From Herbaspirillum sp. (lineage in GTDB: Bacteria > Pseudomonadota > Gammaproteobacteria > Burkholderiales > Burkholderiaceae_D): 64,000 bases of DNA. Made by a program: the position numbers and the translations under genes. Positions within the stretch are counted from its first letter, which is position 1. The number at the start of each line of letters is the position of its first letter. The DNA lies in contig JAQGLY010000010.1 in assembly GCA_028292625.1 (NCBI GenBank), forward strand, positions 1 to 64,000. The letters run 5' to 3'. The notes beneath the pieces were generated by a model. It saw only the letters and a program-made list of their open reading frames with translations, was not told the DNA's origin and did not search any database. This document shows, in pieces, positions 27,479 through 36,745 of the stretch.

Positions 27479-27838
27479 GGGGGAACTCCTTGAAAGATAA
27501 TAAAAAACAGGGGATGCGGCCTCCGGCGCTGCGGCAACCACAGTTCAGATACTAAGCAGTTGAAGCCCTCTCCTGTATCGGATAAAGACCAGTGTTCACG
27601 CCGGTTGTATCTGACGGAACTGACAGAGCGCGTGAAGACGAGCTTAGATGAATGCCGGGTCCCGTGCCGCAACCGAGAATGTCCCAGTGAGCGTATGCGC
27701 GAATGTTTGCGCTACGGCTGAACGAAAGCGGCCCGGCAAAGGTCTTCTGAAAACATGCCCCGATTCAAGTTCAGCGGCAGCTGCAACCGGCATCCCGCCG
27801 TATCCTGCCGCCCGTTGGCCATCCTGAAGGAGAAGCAA
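27479..27838. promoter_or_regulatory. divergent intergenic region (KGG gene / wrbA)
   Basis: A 360-bp region without a supported gene; it must contain the promoters of the KGG gene (minus) and wrbA (plus). I see no clear hexamers of either promoter. Confidence 0.3.
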
Positions 27839-28438
27839 ATGTCGAAAGTTCTCGTTCTGTATTATTCGTCGTACGGTCATATCGAAACCATGGCGCAGGC
27901 GGTAGCGGAGGGCGCGCGCGCCACCGGCGCCTCGGTCGACGTCAAGCGCGTGCCGGAAACCGCGCCGAAGGAGGTGGCGGAGGCCGCGCACTTCAAGCTG
28001 GATCAGAAAGCGCCGATAGCTTCCATCGACGATTTGACCGCATATGATGCGATCGTTATCGGCAGCCCGACCCGTTTCGGCCGCATGCCGTCGCAAATGG
28101 CGGCCTTTCTCGATCAGGCCGGGGGTCTGTGGATGCGCGGCGCATTGCACGGCAAGGTCGGCGGCGCATTTACGTCAACCGCGACGCAGCACGGCGGACA
28201 GGAAGTCACGCTGTTTTCGATTATCACCAATCTCTTGCATTTCGGCATGACTATCGTCGGTTTGCCGTACAGTCACGTAGGTCAAATGACGCTCGACGAA
28301 ATCGTCGGCGGCAGCCCGTACGGCGCGAGCACCATCGCCGGCAGCAAGGGGCAGCGGCAACCGAGCGAACTGGATCTGCAGGGCGCGCGGCATCAGGGTG
28401 AGCTGATTGCCAAAACGGCCAACAAGCTGTTCGATTAA
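27839..28438 (+). CDS. NAD(P)H:quinone oxidoreductase WrbA
   Basis: A 199-residue flavodoxin-like FMN enzyme that reduces quinones by two electrons. It has the WrbA signature: [20 protein letters not shown] at the FMN phosphate loop, [19 protein letters not shown], and the insertion with [19 protein letters not shown]. Length matches the family. The ATG follows AAGGAGAAGCAA. It converges with the secretion cluster 18 bp downstream. Confidence 0.93.
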   Translation: MSKVLVLYYSSYGHIETMAQAVAEGARATGASVDVKRVPETAPKEVAEAAHFKLDQKAPIASIDDLTAYDAIVIGSPTRFGRMPSQMAAFLDQAGGLWMRGALHGKVGGAFTSTATQHGGQEVTLFSIITNLLHFGMTIVGLPYSHVGQMTLDEIVGGSPYGASTIAGSKGQRQPSELDLQGARHQGELIAKTANKLFD

Positions 28439-28456
28439 ATCCTGGCGCCGATCGGT

Positions 28457-29098
28457 TCAGCCTGTATTCGGCGTACCCGGCGGCACCGCAATACCGGGCG
28501 ATGGCGCCGGTGGCACGTCGGTGGGCGGATATAAGGACGGCGGCGCGCCGACGGCCGGAGTCGCGCCGTTCACCGGCCCGGAAGGCGGCGAACGCGGAAC
28601 CGCCGCCCTGAAAATCCAGTCCGTATACGAGGTTCTTCCGGCCAGAGCCTGGAACTCCGGCTCAAAGTTGCCGATCTTGATTGGCGCTGTGGTCGACAGA
28701 CTATGAATCCCGACGATGCCGTTGCCGTCCGGCGCCTTGACCAGACCCCATTCCGCTTTGCCGGTGATCGGATCCGCATACAGCTTGCGCAGATGCCGCG
28801 TGATGTTCGGATAACGCGGATCCTTCAGTAACACTTCCAGCGTCGGCGGCGTCGTCAATTGCCCGACGGGCGTGGCGGCGGCGTAGCTGGTCAGCGCGGC
28901 GCTGAATTCGTGGCCGATGGAGAGCAGTTCGCGTTCGGCCTGCCGCCGCTGCAGCAGCGCGCCCATTTGCAGGGTCGCGGCGCTGGCGATGGCGATGACG
29001 GCAAGGACGATCAGCAGCGCGACATAGGTAAAGCCGTCCTGGCCCCCCGCCCGCCCGGCGCGGTGGGGGTGCCGCCGATGGCAAAGGCGTGCGCCCAT
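28457..29098 (-). CDS. type II secretion/pilin-like pseudopilin, last gene of secretion operon
   Basis: A 213-residue protein with a degenerate prepilin start: basic head, GG before QDGFTYVALLIVLAVIAIAS. The +5 glutamate of pilins is absent (FTYVA in place of FTLIE), so it may occupy a GspK-like tip position. The C-terminal 45 residues are Pro-rich (PPSLYPPTDVPPAPSPG). The ATG at 29098 comes 4 bp after the preceding stop; a TTG at 29116 is alternative. Terminal gene in an 11-gene operon. Confidence 0.7.
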   Translation of the reverse strand: MGARLCHRRHPHRAGRAGGQDGFTYVALLIVLAVIAIASAATLQMGALLQRRQAERELLSIGHEFSAALTSYAAATPVGQLTTPPTLEVLLKDPRYPNITRHLRKLYADPITGKAEWGLVKAPDGNGIVGIHSLSTTAPIKIGNFEPEFQALAGRTSYTDWIFRAAVPRSPPSGPVNGATPAVGAPPSLYPPTDVPPAPSPGIAVPPGTPNTG

Positions 29099-29102
29099 TG
29101 TC

Positions 29103-29507
29103 TTATAGGTCGGCAAATGCGTGGCCGTCGCGGTCCAGGCCCGGCGCGCCGCTTTTGATATCGTAGACTTCGCCCTGAATGCCGGGGGTGGGCGCGACGA
29201 TGATCCAGGTAGCAGCGCTCCCGGTGACCGGATCGAGCGGCAGGCTGCGCAGGTATTGCTTTTCCACCAGCTGATTCAGCGAATCCGGATAGCGTCCGGT
29301 GTCGCCGTAATATTTGACGATGGTTTCCCGCGTCAGGCGCAGGTTTGCCACCAGCACCGCTTCCTTGGAGCGCTCGACGCTGGAAAAATAGCGCGGCACC
29401 GACAGCGTCAGCAGCAGCGCGATGATGCCCAGCACGACCAGCAGCTCGATCAGGGTAAAGCCGGCTTGCGCGTCGGGGCGCAGGGGCTGAGGGGGGCGCT
29501 GTTTCAT
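29103..29507 (-). CDS. GspG-like pseudopilin
   Basis: A 134-residue pseudopilin with a classical prepilin peptidase site (AGFTLIELLVV), cut before Phe by GspO/PilD, and a single hydrophobic helix. The body has YYGDTGRYPDSLNQLVEK and a PLDPVTG segment like GspG proteins. The ATG lies 4 bp after the previous gene. One of four pilin-type genes in this operon. Confidence 0.85.
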   Translation of the reverse strand: MKQRPPQPLRPDAQAGFTLIELLVVLGIIALLLTLSVPRYFSSVERSKEAVLVANLRLTRETIVKYYGDTGRYPDSLNQLVEKQYLRSLPLDPVTGSAATWIIVAPTPGIQGEVYDIKSGAPGLDRDGHAFADL

Positions 29508-29511
29508 GCGA

Positions 29512-30006
29512 TCACCATTTGTTGTAAGGCTCGCCGTTGAGTCCGGTTTGCGTCGACGTCGAATAGACATCGTAGACATCGTCGCCCTCCTGCGGATCGT
29601 CGGCCTCGCTGGCATAGTTGCGTTTGCCCCAGGATGCGGATGCGGAAAGGGCGGTGTCCGGGTTCATCGGATCGCGCGGAATGCGTCGCAGAAAATATAT
29701 TTTGCTGTGGTTCGGATCACGCTGATCGGGTACGCCGTTGACCAGGATTTCCAGGTTTTTCGGATAGCCGTTGCTACCCAGCGGTTTGGCGATTCGGCCG
29801 TCGTCGCCGGCGCGATGATAGGCGTCGATGGCATCCCGGATTTCCCACTCGGAATGCTGCAATTCCCGCTCGCGGCTACGCTGTATCGACACCTGTGCGA
29901 CCGGCATCGCCACCATCGCCAGCACCGCCATGATCGCCAGCGTGACCAGCAGTTCGATCAGGGTGAAGCCGCGTTGCCGGCCGGCATGTCTGCGCTGGAC
30001 CGGCAT
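29512..30006 (-). CDS. GspG-like pseudopilin
   Basis: A 164-residue pseudopilin with RGFTLIELLVTLAIMAVL at the N-terminus (cleavage after Gly13). After the helix comes SRERELQHSEWEIRDAIDAYH and a GYPKNLEIL segment close to GspG/GspI-type subunits, then a hydrophilic acidic tail. It begins 1 bp after the secretin stop. A minor or alternative pseudopilin of the same fibre. Confidence 0.85.
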   Translation of the reverse strand: MPVQRRHAGRQRGFTLIELLVTLAIMAVLAMVAMPVAQVSIQRSRERELQHSEWEIRDAIDAYHRAGDDGRIAKPLGSNGYPKNLEILVNGVPDQRDPNHSKIYFLRRIPRDPMNPDTALSASASWGKRNYASEADDPQEGDDVYDVYSTSTQTGLNGEPYNKW

Positions 30007-30007
30007 A

Positions 30008-32497
30008 TTACTGCGCGATCTGCACCGAGTACGGCGCCGGCATCGAGACGTCGATGGTGTTGCCGGCCGGCCCGGTCGGCGTCATGGTCAGCAATTGCAC
30101 CTGCGACGCCGGCGCGGCGGTTAGCGCTTTGAAGCCGATGGCGAACAGATTGCCGCCGACGGACGCGCCGCTGTTATCCGAACGCGCGTCGGAAATGGCG
30201 ATGGTGCCGCTCGGATCGACCTGGCTCGTGAATTTGGTTTGCACGCCGCCCTGCGGCATGAATTCTCCTTCCGTGATGCCGGTCACCTGCAATGCTTTGT
30301 TGTCATAGCCCAGCGTCAGCGGCACGGTGGTGACCGGCACATCGGATTGCATTGCCAGTTGCAAGGTGAAGGCGTCGCCGGCTTTTACCTGCGACGGACC
30401 TTGCCACACGGGGTGCGCGGAACCCGCGGTGGGCGCTATGCCGCCGCCTGACATTGCGTTGGGATCGACGATCGCCGGCGGCGTATTCATGCCGTTGGCG
30501 TCTCCCGGAGAAGAAGCGTCTGGCGGCGGTGTATTCGGGGCCGATCCGGCGGGTTGGCCGTACGCGGCTGGCGCGGGAGCGGGAGCAGGCGCGGGAGCAG
30601 GAGCGGGCGCGGACGCGGGAGCAGGAACGGCGGTATCCATCGCCGGAGCGGACCCGCCTTCCGGCCGCACGCGCAGATTGTTTTCGGTGCCGGACTGGAA
30701 GGACGCTTGCGCCGCGGCCGGCCGCTGGATGTTGCGAATCAGATGCGGCGTGATCGACAGCACGATTTCGGTCTTTTGGTCGTTGTCGTTGGTGTTGCCG
30801 AACAGACGGCCGATCACCGGAATCTGGCCCAGCCAGGGTATCTTATTGCCGGAGCGGCGTTCCTCGTCGTCGATCAGTCCGGCCAGCACTTCGGTTTCGC
30901 CGTTTTTCAGGCGCAGCACCGTGCTTGCGGTGCGGGTGCCGATTTCATACGCGCTGGTGCCGGACTGGGTGGTGATCTGATTGATGATGCTGCTGACCTC
31001 CATCGATATCTTGATGGCGACGTCGTTGTCCAGATAGATGGTCGGTTCGACGTTGAGCGTGAGGCCGATATCGATATAGTTGATCGATTGCGACACGAAG
31101 CCGGTGGCGGTCGCGGTCGAGGTGATGTTGGGCACGCGTTCGCCGATCAGGATCTTGGCTTTTTCATGATTGCGCGCGCGGATGCGCGGATTGGCCAGCA
31201 GGTTGGCGTCGGAGTCCTGCAGATTGGCTCTGATCGTGGTGGTGCCGACGGTGGCGCCGATGCTGCGCTGGTTCTGGTGCAGCAGATCGTTGAGCGTGAT
31301 GTTGTTGGTGGTGGTCCCGCTGGCGCTGCTCGCAGTGCTCGCGCCGCCGATCGACAGCGGCGTCAGGCCCACGCTGTCGGGCCATTGAATGCCCAGATCC
31401 TGCAGGCGGGTGCGTTTGACTTCCAGGATTTCCACTTCCAGCATCACTTCCGGCTCCGCCACATCCTGCAGCGTAATCAGTTTTTCCGCCATCTTGATGG
31501 CTTGCGGAGTGTCGCGCATGATCAGCATGTTCAGTTTTTCATCGATCACGATGTCGCGCGTCTTGAGGATGGTCTTGAGCGTATTGGCGACTGCTTTGGC
31601 ATCCGCATTGCCCAGAAAAAAGGTGCGCACCACCATATCCTGGTAATCCTTTTGCTTGGCCGCGGTCTCGGGATAGATCAGCACGGTGTTGGCGTCCAGC
31701 ACCTTTTGCGCCAGCTGATTGGTCAGCAGCGTGTCATGCACGGCTTGCTCGATGGTGCTGTTCTTCAGGTAAATCGAGGTTTTCTGATCGGTCCCGACGT
31801 CTTTGTCGAACAGGAAGTTCAGGCCTGAAGTACGCGAGATGACTTCGAACACCTGCTTCAGCGTTACATCCTTGAATTCGATCGAAATCGGCTTTTTGTA
31901 CTTGGCGGCCAACACGGCATCCGCGCCCGGCTTCCCGGTATTCTCGTCAATCGCGCGCAGCAGCGCGATGGCCTGTTGATTGCCGGGTTCTTCGGCCAGG
32001 ACGGCGGCGAGTTTGGCGCGCGCCGTTCCGATGTCTTTTTTATTGTAGGCGGCACGGGCTTCCAGCATCGTCGCAGCACGGCGCTGACCGCTGTCGAGCG
32101 AGTGCAAACCGGCCTGCGCGCGCTCGTTGGCCGGTGCGATGGCGAGGGCGCTGCGGTACAGCTTTTCGGCGGCGCCGTATTGCCCGGACGCTGCCAAGCG
32201 ATCCGCTTGCTCCAGATAATTGTTGAGCGCGCGTTCCCGCGTCTGCAGATAAGCGGCCCGGAAACGCGCGTCTGTCGGCGCGGCTTTGAGCGCCTCCTGG
32301 AACTTGGCCATGCCTTGTTCCACATTGCCGGTTTCCACCAATTGCTGTCCGTCGCGGTAGGCCTTCTGGCCGGCGCAAGCGGTGAGCAGCAGCACGCACG
32401 ACAGCACGCTCCGGCGTAGGCACAAGCGGGCACGGCGATGAGCGACTCTGTGGCCGGCGATATCGCGCGGCAATTTCAATAGCTGTTTTAAAGGCAT
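30008..32497 (-). CDS. secretin GspD/PilQ-like lipoprotein with TPR-like and cohesin-like domains
   Basis: An 829-residue outer-membrane channel subunit. The lipobox LLTAC puts the lipidated cysteine at 41. Residues about 45-190 form helical TPR-like repeats; 190-340 hold an N0 (VTLKQVFEVISRTSGLNF) and an N1-like domain. The secretin core (about 340-600) ends WLGQIPVIGRLFGNT. A linker of alternating Ala-Pro follows, then a cohesin-like beta domain (about 700-829: VKAGDAFTLQLAMQS, GGNLFAIGFKAL). Self-lipidation suggests no separate pilotin. Start and preceding stop overlap as TGATG. Confidence 0.85.
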   Translation of the reverse strand: MPLKQLLKLPRDIAGHRVAHRRARLCLRRSVLSCVLLLTACAGQKAYRDGQQLVETGNVEQGMAKFQEALKAAPTDARFRAAYLQTRERALNNYLEQADRLAASGQYGAAEKLYRSALAIAPANERAQAGLHSLDSGQRRAATMLEARAAYNKKDIGTARAKLAAVLAEEPGNQQAIALLRAIDENTGKPGADAVLAAKYKKPISIEFKDVTLKQVFEVISRTSGLNFLFDKDVGTDQKTSIYLKNSTIEQAVHDTLLTNQLAQKVLDANTVLIYPETAAKQKDYQDMVVRTFFLGNADAKAVANTLKTILKTRDIVIDEKLNMLIMRDTPQAIKMAEKLITLQDVAEPEVMLEVEILEVKRTRLQDLGIQWPDSVGLTPLSIGGASTASSASGTTTNNITLNDLLHQNQRSIGATVGTTTIRANLQDSDANLLANPRIRARNHEKAKILIGERVPNITSTATATGFVSQSINYIDIGLTLNVEPTIYLDNDVAIKISMEVSSIINQITTQSGTSAYEIGTRTASTVLRLKNGETEVLAGLIDDEERRSGNKIPWLGQIPVIGRLFGNTNDNDQKTEIVLSITPHLIRNIQRPAAAQASFQSGTENNLRVRPEGGSAPAMDTAVPAPASAPAPAPAPAPAPAPAAYGQPAGSAPNTPPPDASSPGDANGMNTPPAIVDPNAMSGGGIAPTAGSAHPVWQGPSQVKAGDAFTLQLAMQSDVPVTTVPLTLGYDNKALQVTGITEGEFMPQGGVQTKFTSQVDPSGTIAISDARSDNSGASVGGNLFAIGFKALTAAPASQVQLLTMTPTGPAGNTIDVSMPAPYSVQIAQ

Positions 32498-33021
32498 CAG
32501 TCGGTGCTTCCAATGGTAAGAGTTTGCACCTGTTTCAGAGGCAGGTAGGTAAGAGTCATCGTCGGCGGTTTGATCGCGGTCACGCGATAGGCGCCGTCGA
32601 TGACGGATTTCTCATGCACGATCAGCGTTTCTTCGCCGTGCGCCAGATAGACTTCCCATGTGCCGTCTTCGCTTTTCTTGCCCAGATATTCGAACGGCAG
32701 CGGCGGGGCAGTCGGGCGGGCAGGCGGTCCCGATGTCGACGGCGCAAGCGGCTGCGGAGTCCAGCTTTGCGTGTCGAACAGGACGGCGTTCGACTTGTGC
32801 TGGGCGTCGCCGCCCAGCAGGTCGGCGCGCCGCTGCAAGGCAAGGATGGCGGTGCCGGGTCTGGCTTTGGTGTTGTGAGCGGCGGCGGTCGCGCTATTGA
32901 AGGGCGAGGCGGAATGAGGCGCCGCTTCGGTAATCGCCGAGCTGGGCGTCTTGTCGCCGAACACGGCTAGGCCGGCCGTGCTCGCTACGCTGAGCGCCAT
33001 GAGGATGTGACGTGTCTTCAT
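32497..33021 (-). CDS. PilP/GspC-like periplasmic linker protein
   Basis: A 174-residue protein with an N-terminal hydrophobic segment (about 5-22), a low-complexity Pro/Ala linker with PPARPTAPPLP, and a small C-terminal beta domain starting PFEYLGKKSEDGTWEVYLAHGEE. That start (PFxYxGK) is typical of the PilP/GspC homology region that contacts the secretin. Position between the PilO-like and secretin genes supports this. Close homologues carry a misleading 'translation initiation factor' name in some annotations, as far as I recall. Confidence 0.7.
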   Translation of the reverse strand: MKTRHILMALSVASTAGLAVFGDKTPSSAITEAAPHSASPFNSATAAAHNTKARPGTAILALQRRADLLGGDAQHKSNAVLFDTQSWTPQPLAPSTSGPPARPTAPPLPFEYLGKKSEDGTWEVYLAHGEETLIVHEKSVIDGAYRVTAIKPPTMTLTYLPLKQVQTLTIGSTD

Positions 33022-33638
33022 GGCCGCGCCTCCGTCGGTTTGCCAGCGTTGCCGGCGGATGCAATGGCGGGGGCGTCCGCCTGCAAATACAGCGTGATGC
33101 TCAGCCTGACGTCGGGCATTGGATTACTGATGGACTGGCGTTTGAAGTCGATTTCGTCGAGCGATGCAAAAGGGATCGCCATCAAGACCTGTTCGCAAAA
33201 GCGGCGGACCGCCGGATATCGGCCTTTAATCGGCAACAGGATGCGGTAGGTGCGGAAGCCGCCGTTCTGGTCGTAGCCGGGTGTGTATTCGGCTTGCGTC
33301 AGCGACAAGCCGTTTTTTGCGGCGATACTGAACAGCGTCTTGACTTGCTGTTCCGGGTAGTGTGATTCGCCTAGCGCATCGTAGAAGTCGTGCAGGCGCT
33401 GTTCGGCCGGTTGCATCTTCGGCTGCACAGTCCGCGGCGCTCCGGCGTTCATCGTTTTTTTCAGCCCCTGCATGGCGTATTGCCGCTGCACGGTTTGCTC
33501 ATGCAGCCGGGGCATGGCCCAGAGCCAGCCGAGCGCGCCCACCAGGCACAGCGCGCCGGCAGTATTGGCGATCCAGCCGCTGCGGCTCAAGGCCAGCCGC
33601 AGGCGCAAACCGATCTGTGTTATTCCCGGCCTGTTCAT
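33018..33638 (-). CDS. PilO/GspM-like inner-membrane protein
   Basis: A 206-residue bitopic protein: short cytoplasmic head, one TM helix at about 25-43 (TAGALCLVGALGWLWAMP), then a periplasmic coiled part and a ferredoxin-like domain. ATGA overlaps join it to both the upstream PilN-like gene and the downstream PilP-like gene. It would form the assembly platform heterodimer with PilN. Confidence 0.75.
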   Translation of the reverse strand: MNRPGITQIGLRLRLALSRSGWIANTAGALCLVGALGWLWAMPRLHEQTVQRQYAMQGLKKTMNAGAPRTVQPKMQPAEQRLHDFYDALGESHYPEQQVKTLFSIAAKNGLSLTQAEYTPGYDQNGGFRTYRILLPIKGRYPAVRRFCEQVLMAIPFASLDEIDFKRQSISNPMPDVRLSITLYLQADAPAIASAGNAGKPTEARP

Positions 33639-34186
33639 TTGGCGGCCTCCACCCATAGCACTTCGAACTGGAAGCGCAAAGGATTGTTGGGATCGTGGTC
33701 GTTGATCTCGTGCCGGGTCAGTATGGCGTCGGCGAACAGCGGCTGCTTTTTCAGATTTTCGATATAGCCGATCATGGCGTCGCTATTGGGCGCTTCGGCC
33801 ATCGCCTTCAAGACGTTTTTCTTGGCGTCGGGTTCTATGGCCAGCAGAGCGATGCCGTTCGGCGTCGCTTCCTCCAGCGCATTCAGAATGTCGCGCCACG
33901 GCAAATTGAGTTGGGCAATGGCGTGATTGACGGCGTTCGCCTGTGCATCGGAGACCGGTGCTTTCGACCCGGTGGGCGTCATGCCGGCGTATCGCTCCAT
34001 TCTTGCCCGCAGCTCCGCGGCAGCGGTTTCCTGCACCTGGTATCGGTGCATTGTGATTTGCACCGCGATGCCTGCGCTGACGCACAGAGCGAGGCCGGCG
34101 GCCGCCGCCAGCCACGTCCATCTGGTCGTGCGGTGCAGGCTGCGGTGCAGCGAGGGCGGCGCAAAATCGATGTGGATATCGCTCAT
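33635..34186 (-). CDS. PilN-like inner-membrane protein
   Basis: A 183-residue bitopic protein: cytoplasmic N-terminus MSDIHIDFAPPSLHRSLH, similar in style to the PilM-binding peptide INLLP of PilN; one TM helix at about 25-46, then a coiled-coil and periplasmic domain (LPWRDILNALEEATPNGIALLAIEPD), typical of PilN/GspL-C. The ATG at 34186 overlaps the PilM-like stop as ATGA; an in-frame ATG at 34192 is less likely. Confidence 0.75.
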   Translation of the reverse strand: MSDIHIDFAPPSLHRSLHRTTRWTWLAAAAGLALCVSAGIAVQITMHRYQVQETAAAELRARMERYAGMTPTGSKAPVSDAQANAVNHAIAQLNLPWRDILNALEEATPNGIALLAIEPDAKKNVLKAMAEAPNSDAMIGYIENLKKQPLFADAILTRHEINDHDPNNPLRFQFEVLWVEAAK

Positions 34187-35040
34187 TGCCACATCCCGCT
34201 TCCCGCCAGCGCCACGTGCGCGGAAATCGGCTGGCCGTTCAAGGCCTCCGGCGCGTATTGCAGCGCCGCGCAGGCGAACGGTTCTTCCTCGGAGCCGTCG
34301 TCATCCTCGGCGTCTGCTGCATTGATCCAGTCCGGCGGATAGAGGCCGCAGAGCTGCAACAGCCGCGGCGCGGGTAAATTCAGGCGCATCGCTTCGCGCT
34401 TCAGATGTTCTTTCAACCATAGTGCGCCGTCCGCCGCGGCCGGAATCGCGGCAGTGCGCACCGTCTGCAGACGGCCGCGCGCGCAAGCGCCCAGCGTCAA
34501 CGTATCGCCATGGACGACGCCCAGCCATGCGCCGCTTTTCAATTGCTTGCGCCGGCGATTCCATATGGCGACGAATTGCGGCGTCAGGCCGACCAGATGG
34601 AAGTGCTTTTCCCTGGCGATTTGCTGCAAGGTCTCGAACAGGGTTTGCGGCAGGCCGCATGCGAGGAACGGACGGGCGGTTTGCCAGTCGGCTTGCAGCC
34701 GCCAATCGCTTAGACCGCCGCCGTACAGCGCCTGGAAGCGCATCGCCGCCGCCGCCTTGCAGTCCTCCAGCCGTCCCACGTTTTGCGGCGGCGCGACCAT
34801 CAGCAGTCGCGTCCAGTCGTCGCTCAGCGTGATGTCGACCGGCATGCCGCCGCATTCGATCTCGCTCAATATGTTCTCGCACTGCTGCGCCATCGGTTGC
34901 GACAGGTCGGCGTCGTCGCACGTGAAAGTCCGGTCGGCCAGCACCGTGGTGCGCGGCCGCCAGCCGCCGCTGACGTGCAGCACTGCCATGCCGGTCTTCG
35001 ACAGACCGATGCGCAAATGTCCGGCTTTCCAGTTACGCAT
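34183..35040 (-). CDS. PilM-like / GspL cytoplasmic-domain protein
   Basis: A 285-residue cytoplasmic protein in the place where PilM stands in pilMNOP operons. It starts RIGLSKTGMAVLHVSG, a degenerate actin-like first strand, but I cannot find clear phosphate-binding loops, so ATP binding is doubtful. It overlaps the gspE stop by 8 bp. The identification rests more on position than on sequence. Confidence 0.6.
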   Translation of the reverse strand: MRNWKAGHLRIGLSKTGMAVLHVSGGWRPRTTVLADRTFTCDDADLSQPMAQQCENILSEIECGGMPVDITLSDDWTRLLMVAPPQNVGRLEDCKAAAAMRFQALYGGGLSDWRLQADWQTARPFLACGLPQTLFETLQQIAREKHFHLVGLTPQFVAIWNRRRKQLKSGAWLGVVHGDTLTLGACARGRLQTVRTAAIPAAADGALWLKEHLKREAMRLNLPAPRLLQLCGLYPPDWINAADAEDDDGSEEEPFACAALQYAPEALNGQPISAHVALAGSGMWQ

Positions 35041-36745
35041 GCAAAGTCACCCGCTTGATTTCGTCCAGTGTGGTTTCACCGCGCCGGACCAGATTCAGCG
35101 CCGCTTCGCGCAGGCTGCGCGTGCCGTTCAGACGCGCGGCTTCCTTGATCTGCCGGATCGGCCGCTTTTCGATGATCAGTTCGCGGATCTCATCGTTGAG
35201 TTGCAGGATTTCGGCGATTGCGCGCCGGCTCTTGTAGCCGGTGCCGCGGCAGTCTCCGCAACCCTTGCCTTGTTTGAAACGGTAGCCGGCGGTGTCGGCG
35301 CGGGTCAGATTGACGCGCGCCAGTTCGGCGTCGGACGGTACATGATCGACCGCGCAATGCGCGCAGTTCAGCCGTATCAGCCGTTGCGCCCAGATGCCGT
35401 TGAGCGCCGACACGAACGAGTACGGGTCGATGCCCATATGCGTGAAGCGGCCGAACACATCGAACACATTGTTGGCGTGCACTGTGGTCAGCACCAGATG
35501 GCCGGTCAAGGCCGACTGCACCGCGATTTCGGCGGTTTCGCGGTCGCGGATTTCGCCGACCATGATCTTGTCCGGATCGTGCCGCAGAATCGAACGCAGA
35601 CCTTTGGCGAAGGTCAGGCCCTTTTTTTCATTGACGGGGATTTGCAGAATCCCCGGCAATTGATATTCGACCGGGTCTTCGATGGTGATGATTTTGTCGC
35701 GTCCGTTGTGGATTTCGGTCAGCGCCGCATACAGCGTGGTGGTTTTGCCGGAACCGGTAGGGCCGGTCACCAGCAGCATGCCGTAGGCTTCTTCGGCCAG
35801 ACTGCGCAGCCGCAGCAGCGATTCCTGATCGAAGCCCAGCGCTTCCAGCGTCAGCGCACCGTAGGCTTCGATCATTGCGCGTTTGTCCAGAATACGGATG
35901 ACAGCATCTTCGCCGTGAATGCTGGGCATGATCGATACCCGCAAATCGATTTCACGGCCGCCGGCTTCGACGCGGAAACTGCCGTCCTGCGGCACGCGCC
36001 GTTCGGAGATATCCAGTTCGGCCAGCACCTTGATGCGCGAGATCGCCTGCTGGGTCAGTTCCGCGCCGTTGACCGATGTCGCGTGGTCGAGCACGCCATC
36101 GACCCGGTATTTGACCGCCAGTCCGTCGGCGGTGCTCTCCAGGTGGATGTCGGAGGCGCCGGCCCTTAGCGCATCGTACAAGGTTGAGTTGATCAGCTTC
36201 ACGGCGGGGCTGGCCGCTTCGCTGACCGATGCGAACGACAATACCGCCGCGGTCTTGCCGTCGCGCCGGCCGTCGGCCGCGGTGGGCGCCAGATTGTCCA
36301 CCGCGCGCGTGGTTTCTTCCTGCTTCGACAGATACGCCTGGATATCGGCCTGCAGCGCCAGGCATAAGCTTGGCGGCGCGCCCGGAGGCGCCTGTGCTTC
36401 CATCCAGGTCTGCAGATCCGGATCGAAGGGATCGGCCATCACGCCGACCAGCAGATCGTCGGTGTCGCGCAGGAATACGCAGGAACGCGCCATCGCCTGC
36501 GGCAGAGAGATCAGATCGAAAGCCGGGCGCAGCGCCAGCATCTCGGCCGTCTCCAGCACGCGCATCGCGAACGGCGCGGCGATCTGTTGCATCAACTGGC
36601 GCGGATCGCCGCCGATCAATGCTTCCAGTTCCGCGATGACGGAACGTCGCGACAGCGCCGCCAGCGAGCGGGCCTGCTGCAGCAGATCCCGATTGAATGG
36701 GAAAAACGGTGTAAAACTTGGAACTGCATGCGATGGCGCATTCAT
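35033..36745 (-). CDS. type II secretion/pilus assembly ATPase GspE/PilB
   Basis: A 570-residue hexameric traffic ATPase. It has an N1/N2-like region to about 160, then ASDIHLE, VPQDGSFRV, Walker A GPTGSGKT (328-335), an Asp box and Walker B region with DPDKIMVGEIRDRET, and a His box LTGHLVLTTVHAN. A zinc-binding loop follows with two Cys-X2-Cys pairs (NCAHC and GCGDC). It powers pseudopilus assembly at the inner membrane. The ATG overlaps the gspF stop as ATGA. Confidence 0.93.
   Translation of the reverse strand: MNAPSHAVPSFTPFFPFNRDLLQQARSLAALSRRSVIAELEALIGGDPRQLMQQIAAPFAMRVLETAEMLALRPAFDLISLPQAMARSCVFLRDTDDLLVGVMADPFDPDLQTWMEAQAPPGAPPSLCLALQADIQAYLSKQEETTRAVDNLAPTAADGRRDGKTAAVLSFASVSEAASPAVKLINSTLYDALRAGASDIHLESTADGLAVKYRVDGVLDHATSVNGAELTQQAISRIKVLAELDISERRVPQDGSFRVEAGGREIDLRVSIMPSIHGEDAVIRILDKRAMIEAYGALTLEALGFDQESLLRLRSLAEEAYGMLLVTGPTGSGKTTTLYAALTEIHNGRDKIITIEDPVEYQLPGILQIPVNEKKGLTFAKGLRSILRHDPDKIMVGEIRDRETAEIAVQSALTGHLVLTTVHANNVFDVFGRFTHMGIDPYSFVSALNGIWAQRLIRLNCAHCAVDHVPSDAELARVNLTRADTAGYRFKQGKGCGDCRGTGYKSRRAIAEILQLNDEIRELIIEKRPIRQIKEAARLNGTRSLREAALNLVRRGETTLDEIKRVTLHA

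Noticed and set aside
27644..28150. 168-codon minus-strand ORF across wrbA
   Set aside because: Opposite-strand shadow of the clear WrbA coding frame in high-GC DNA.
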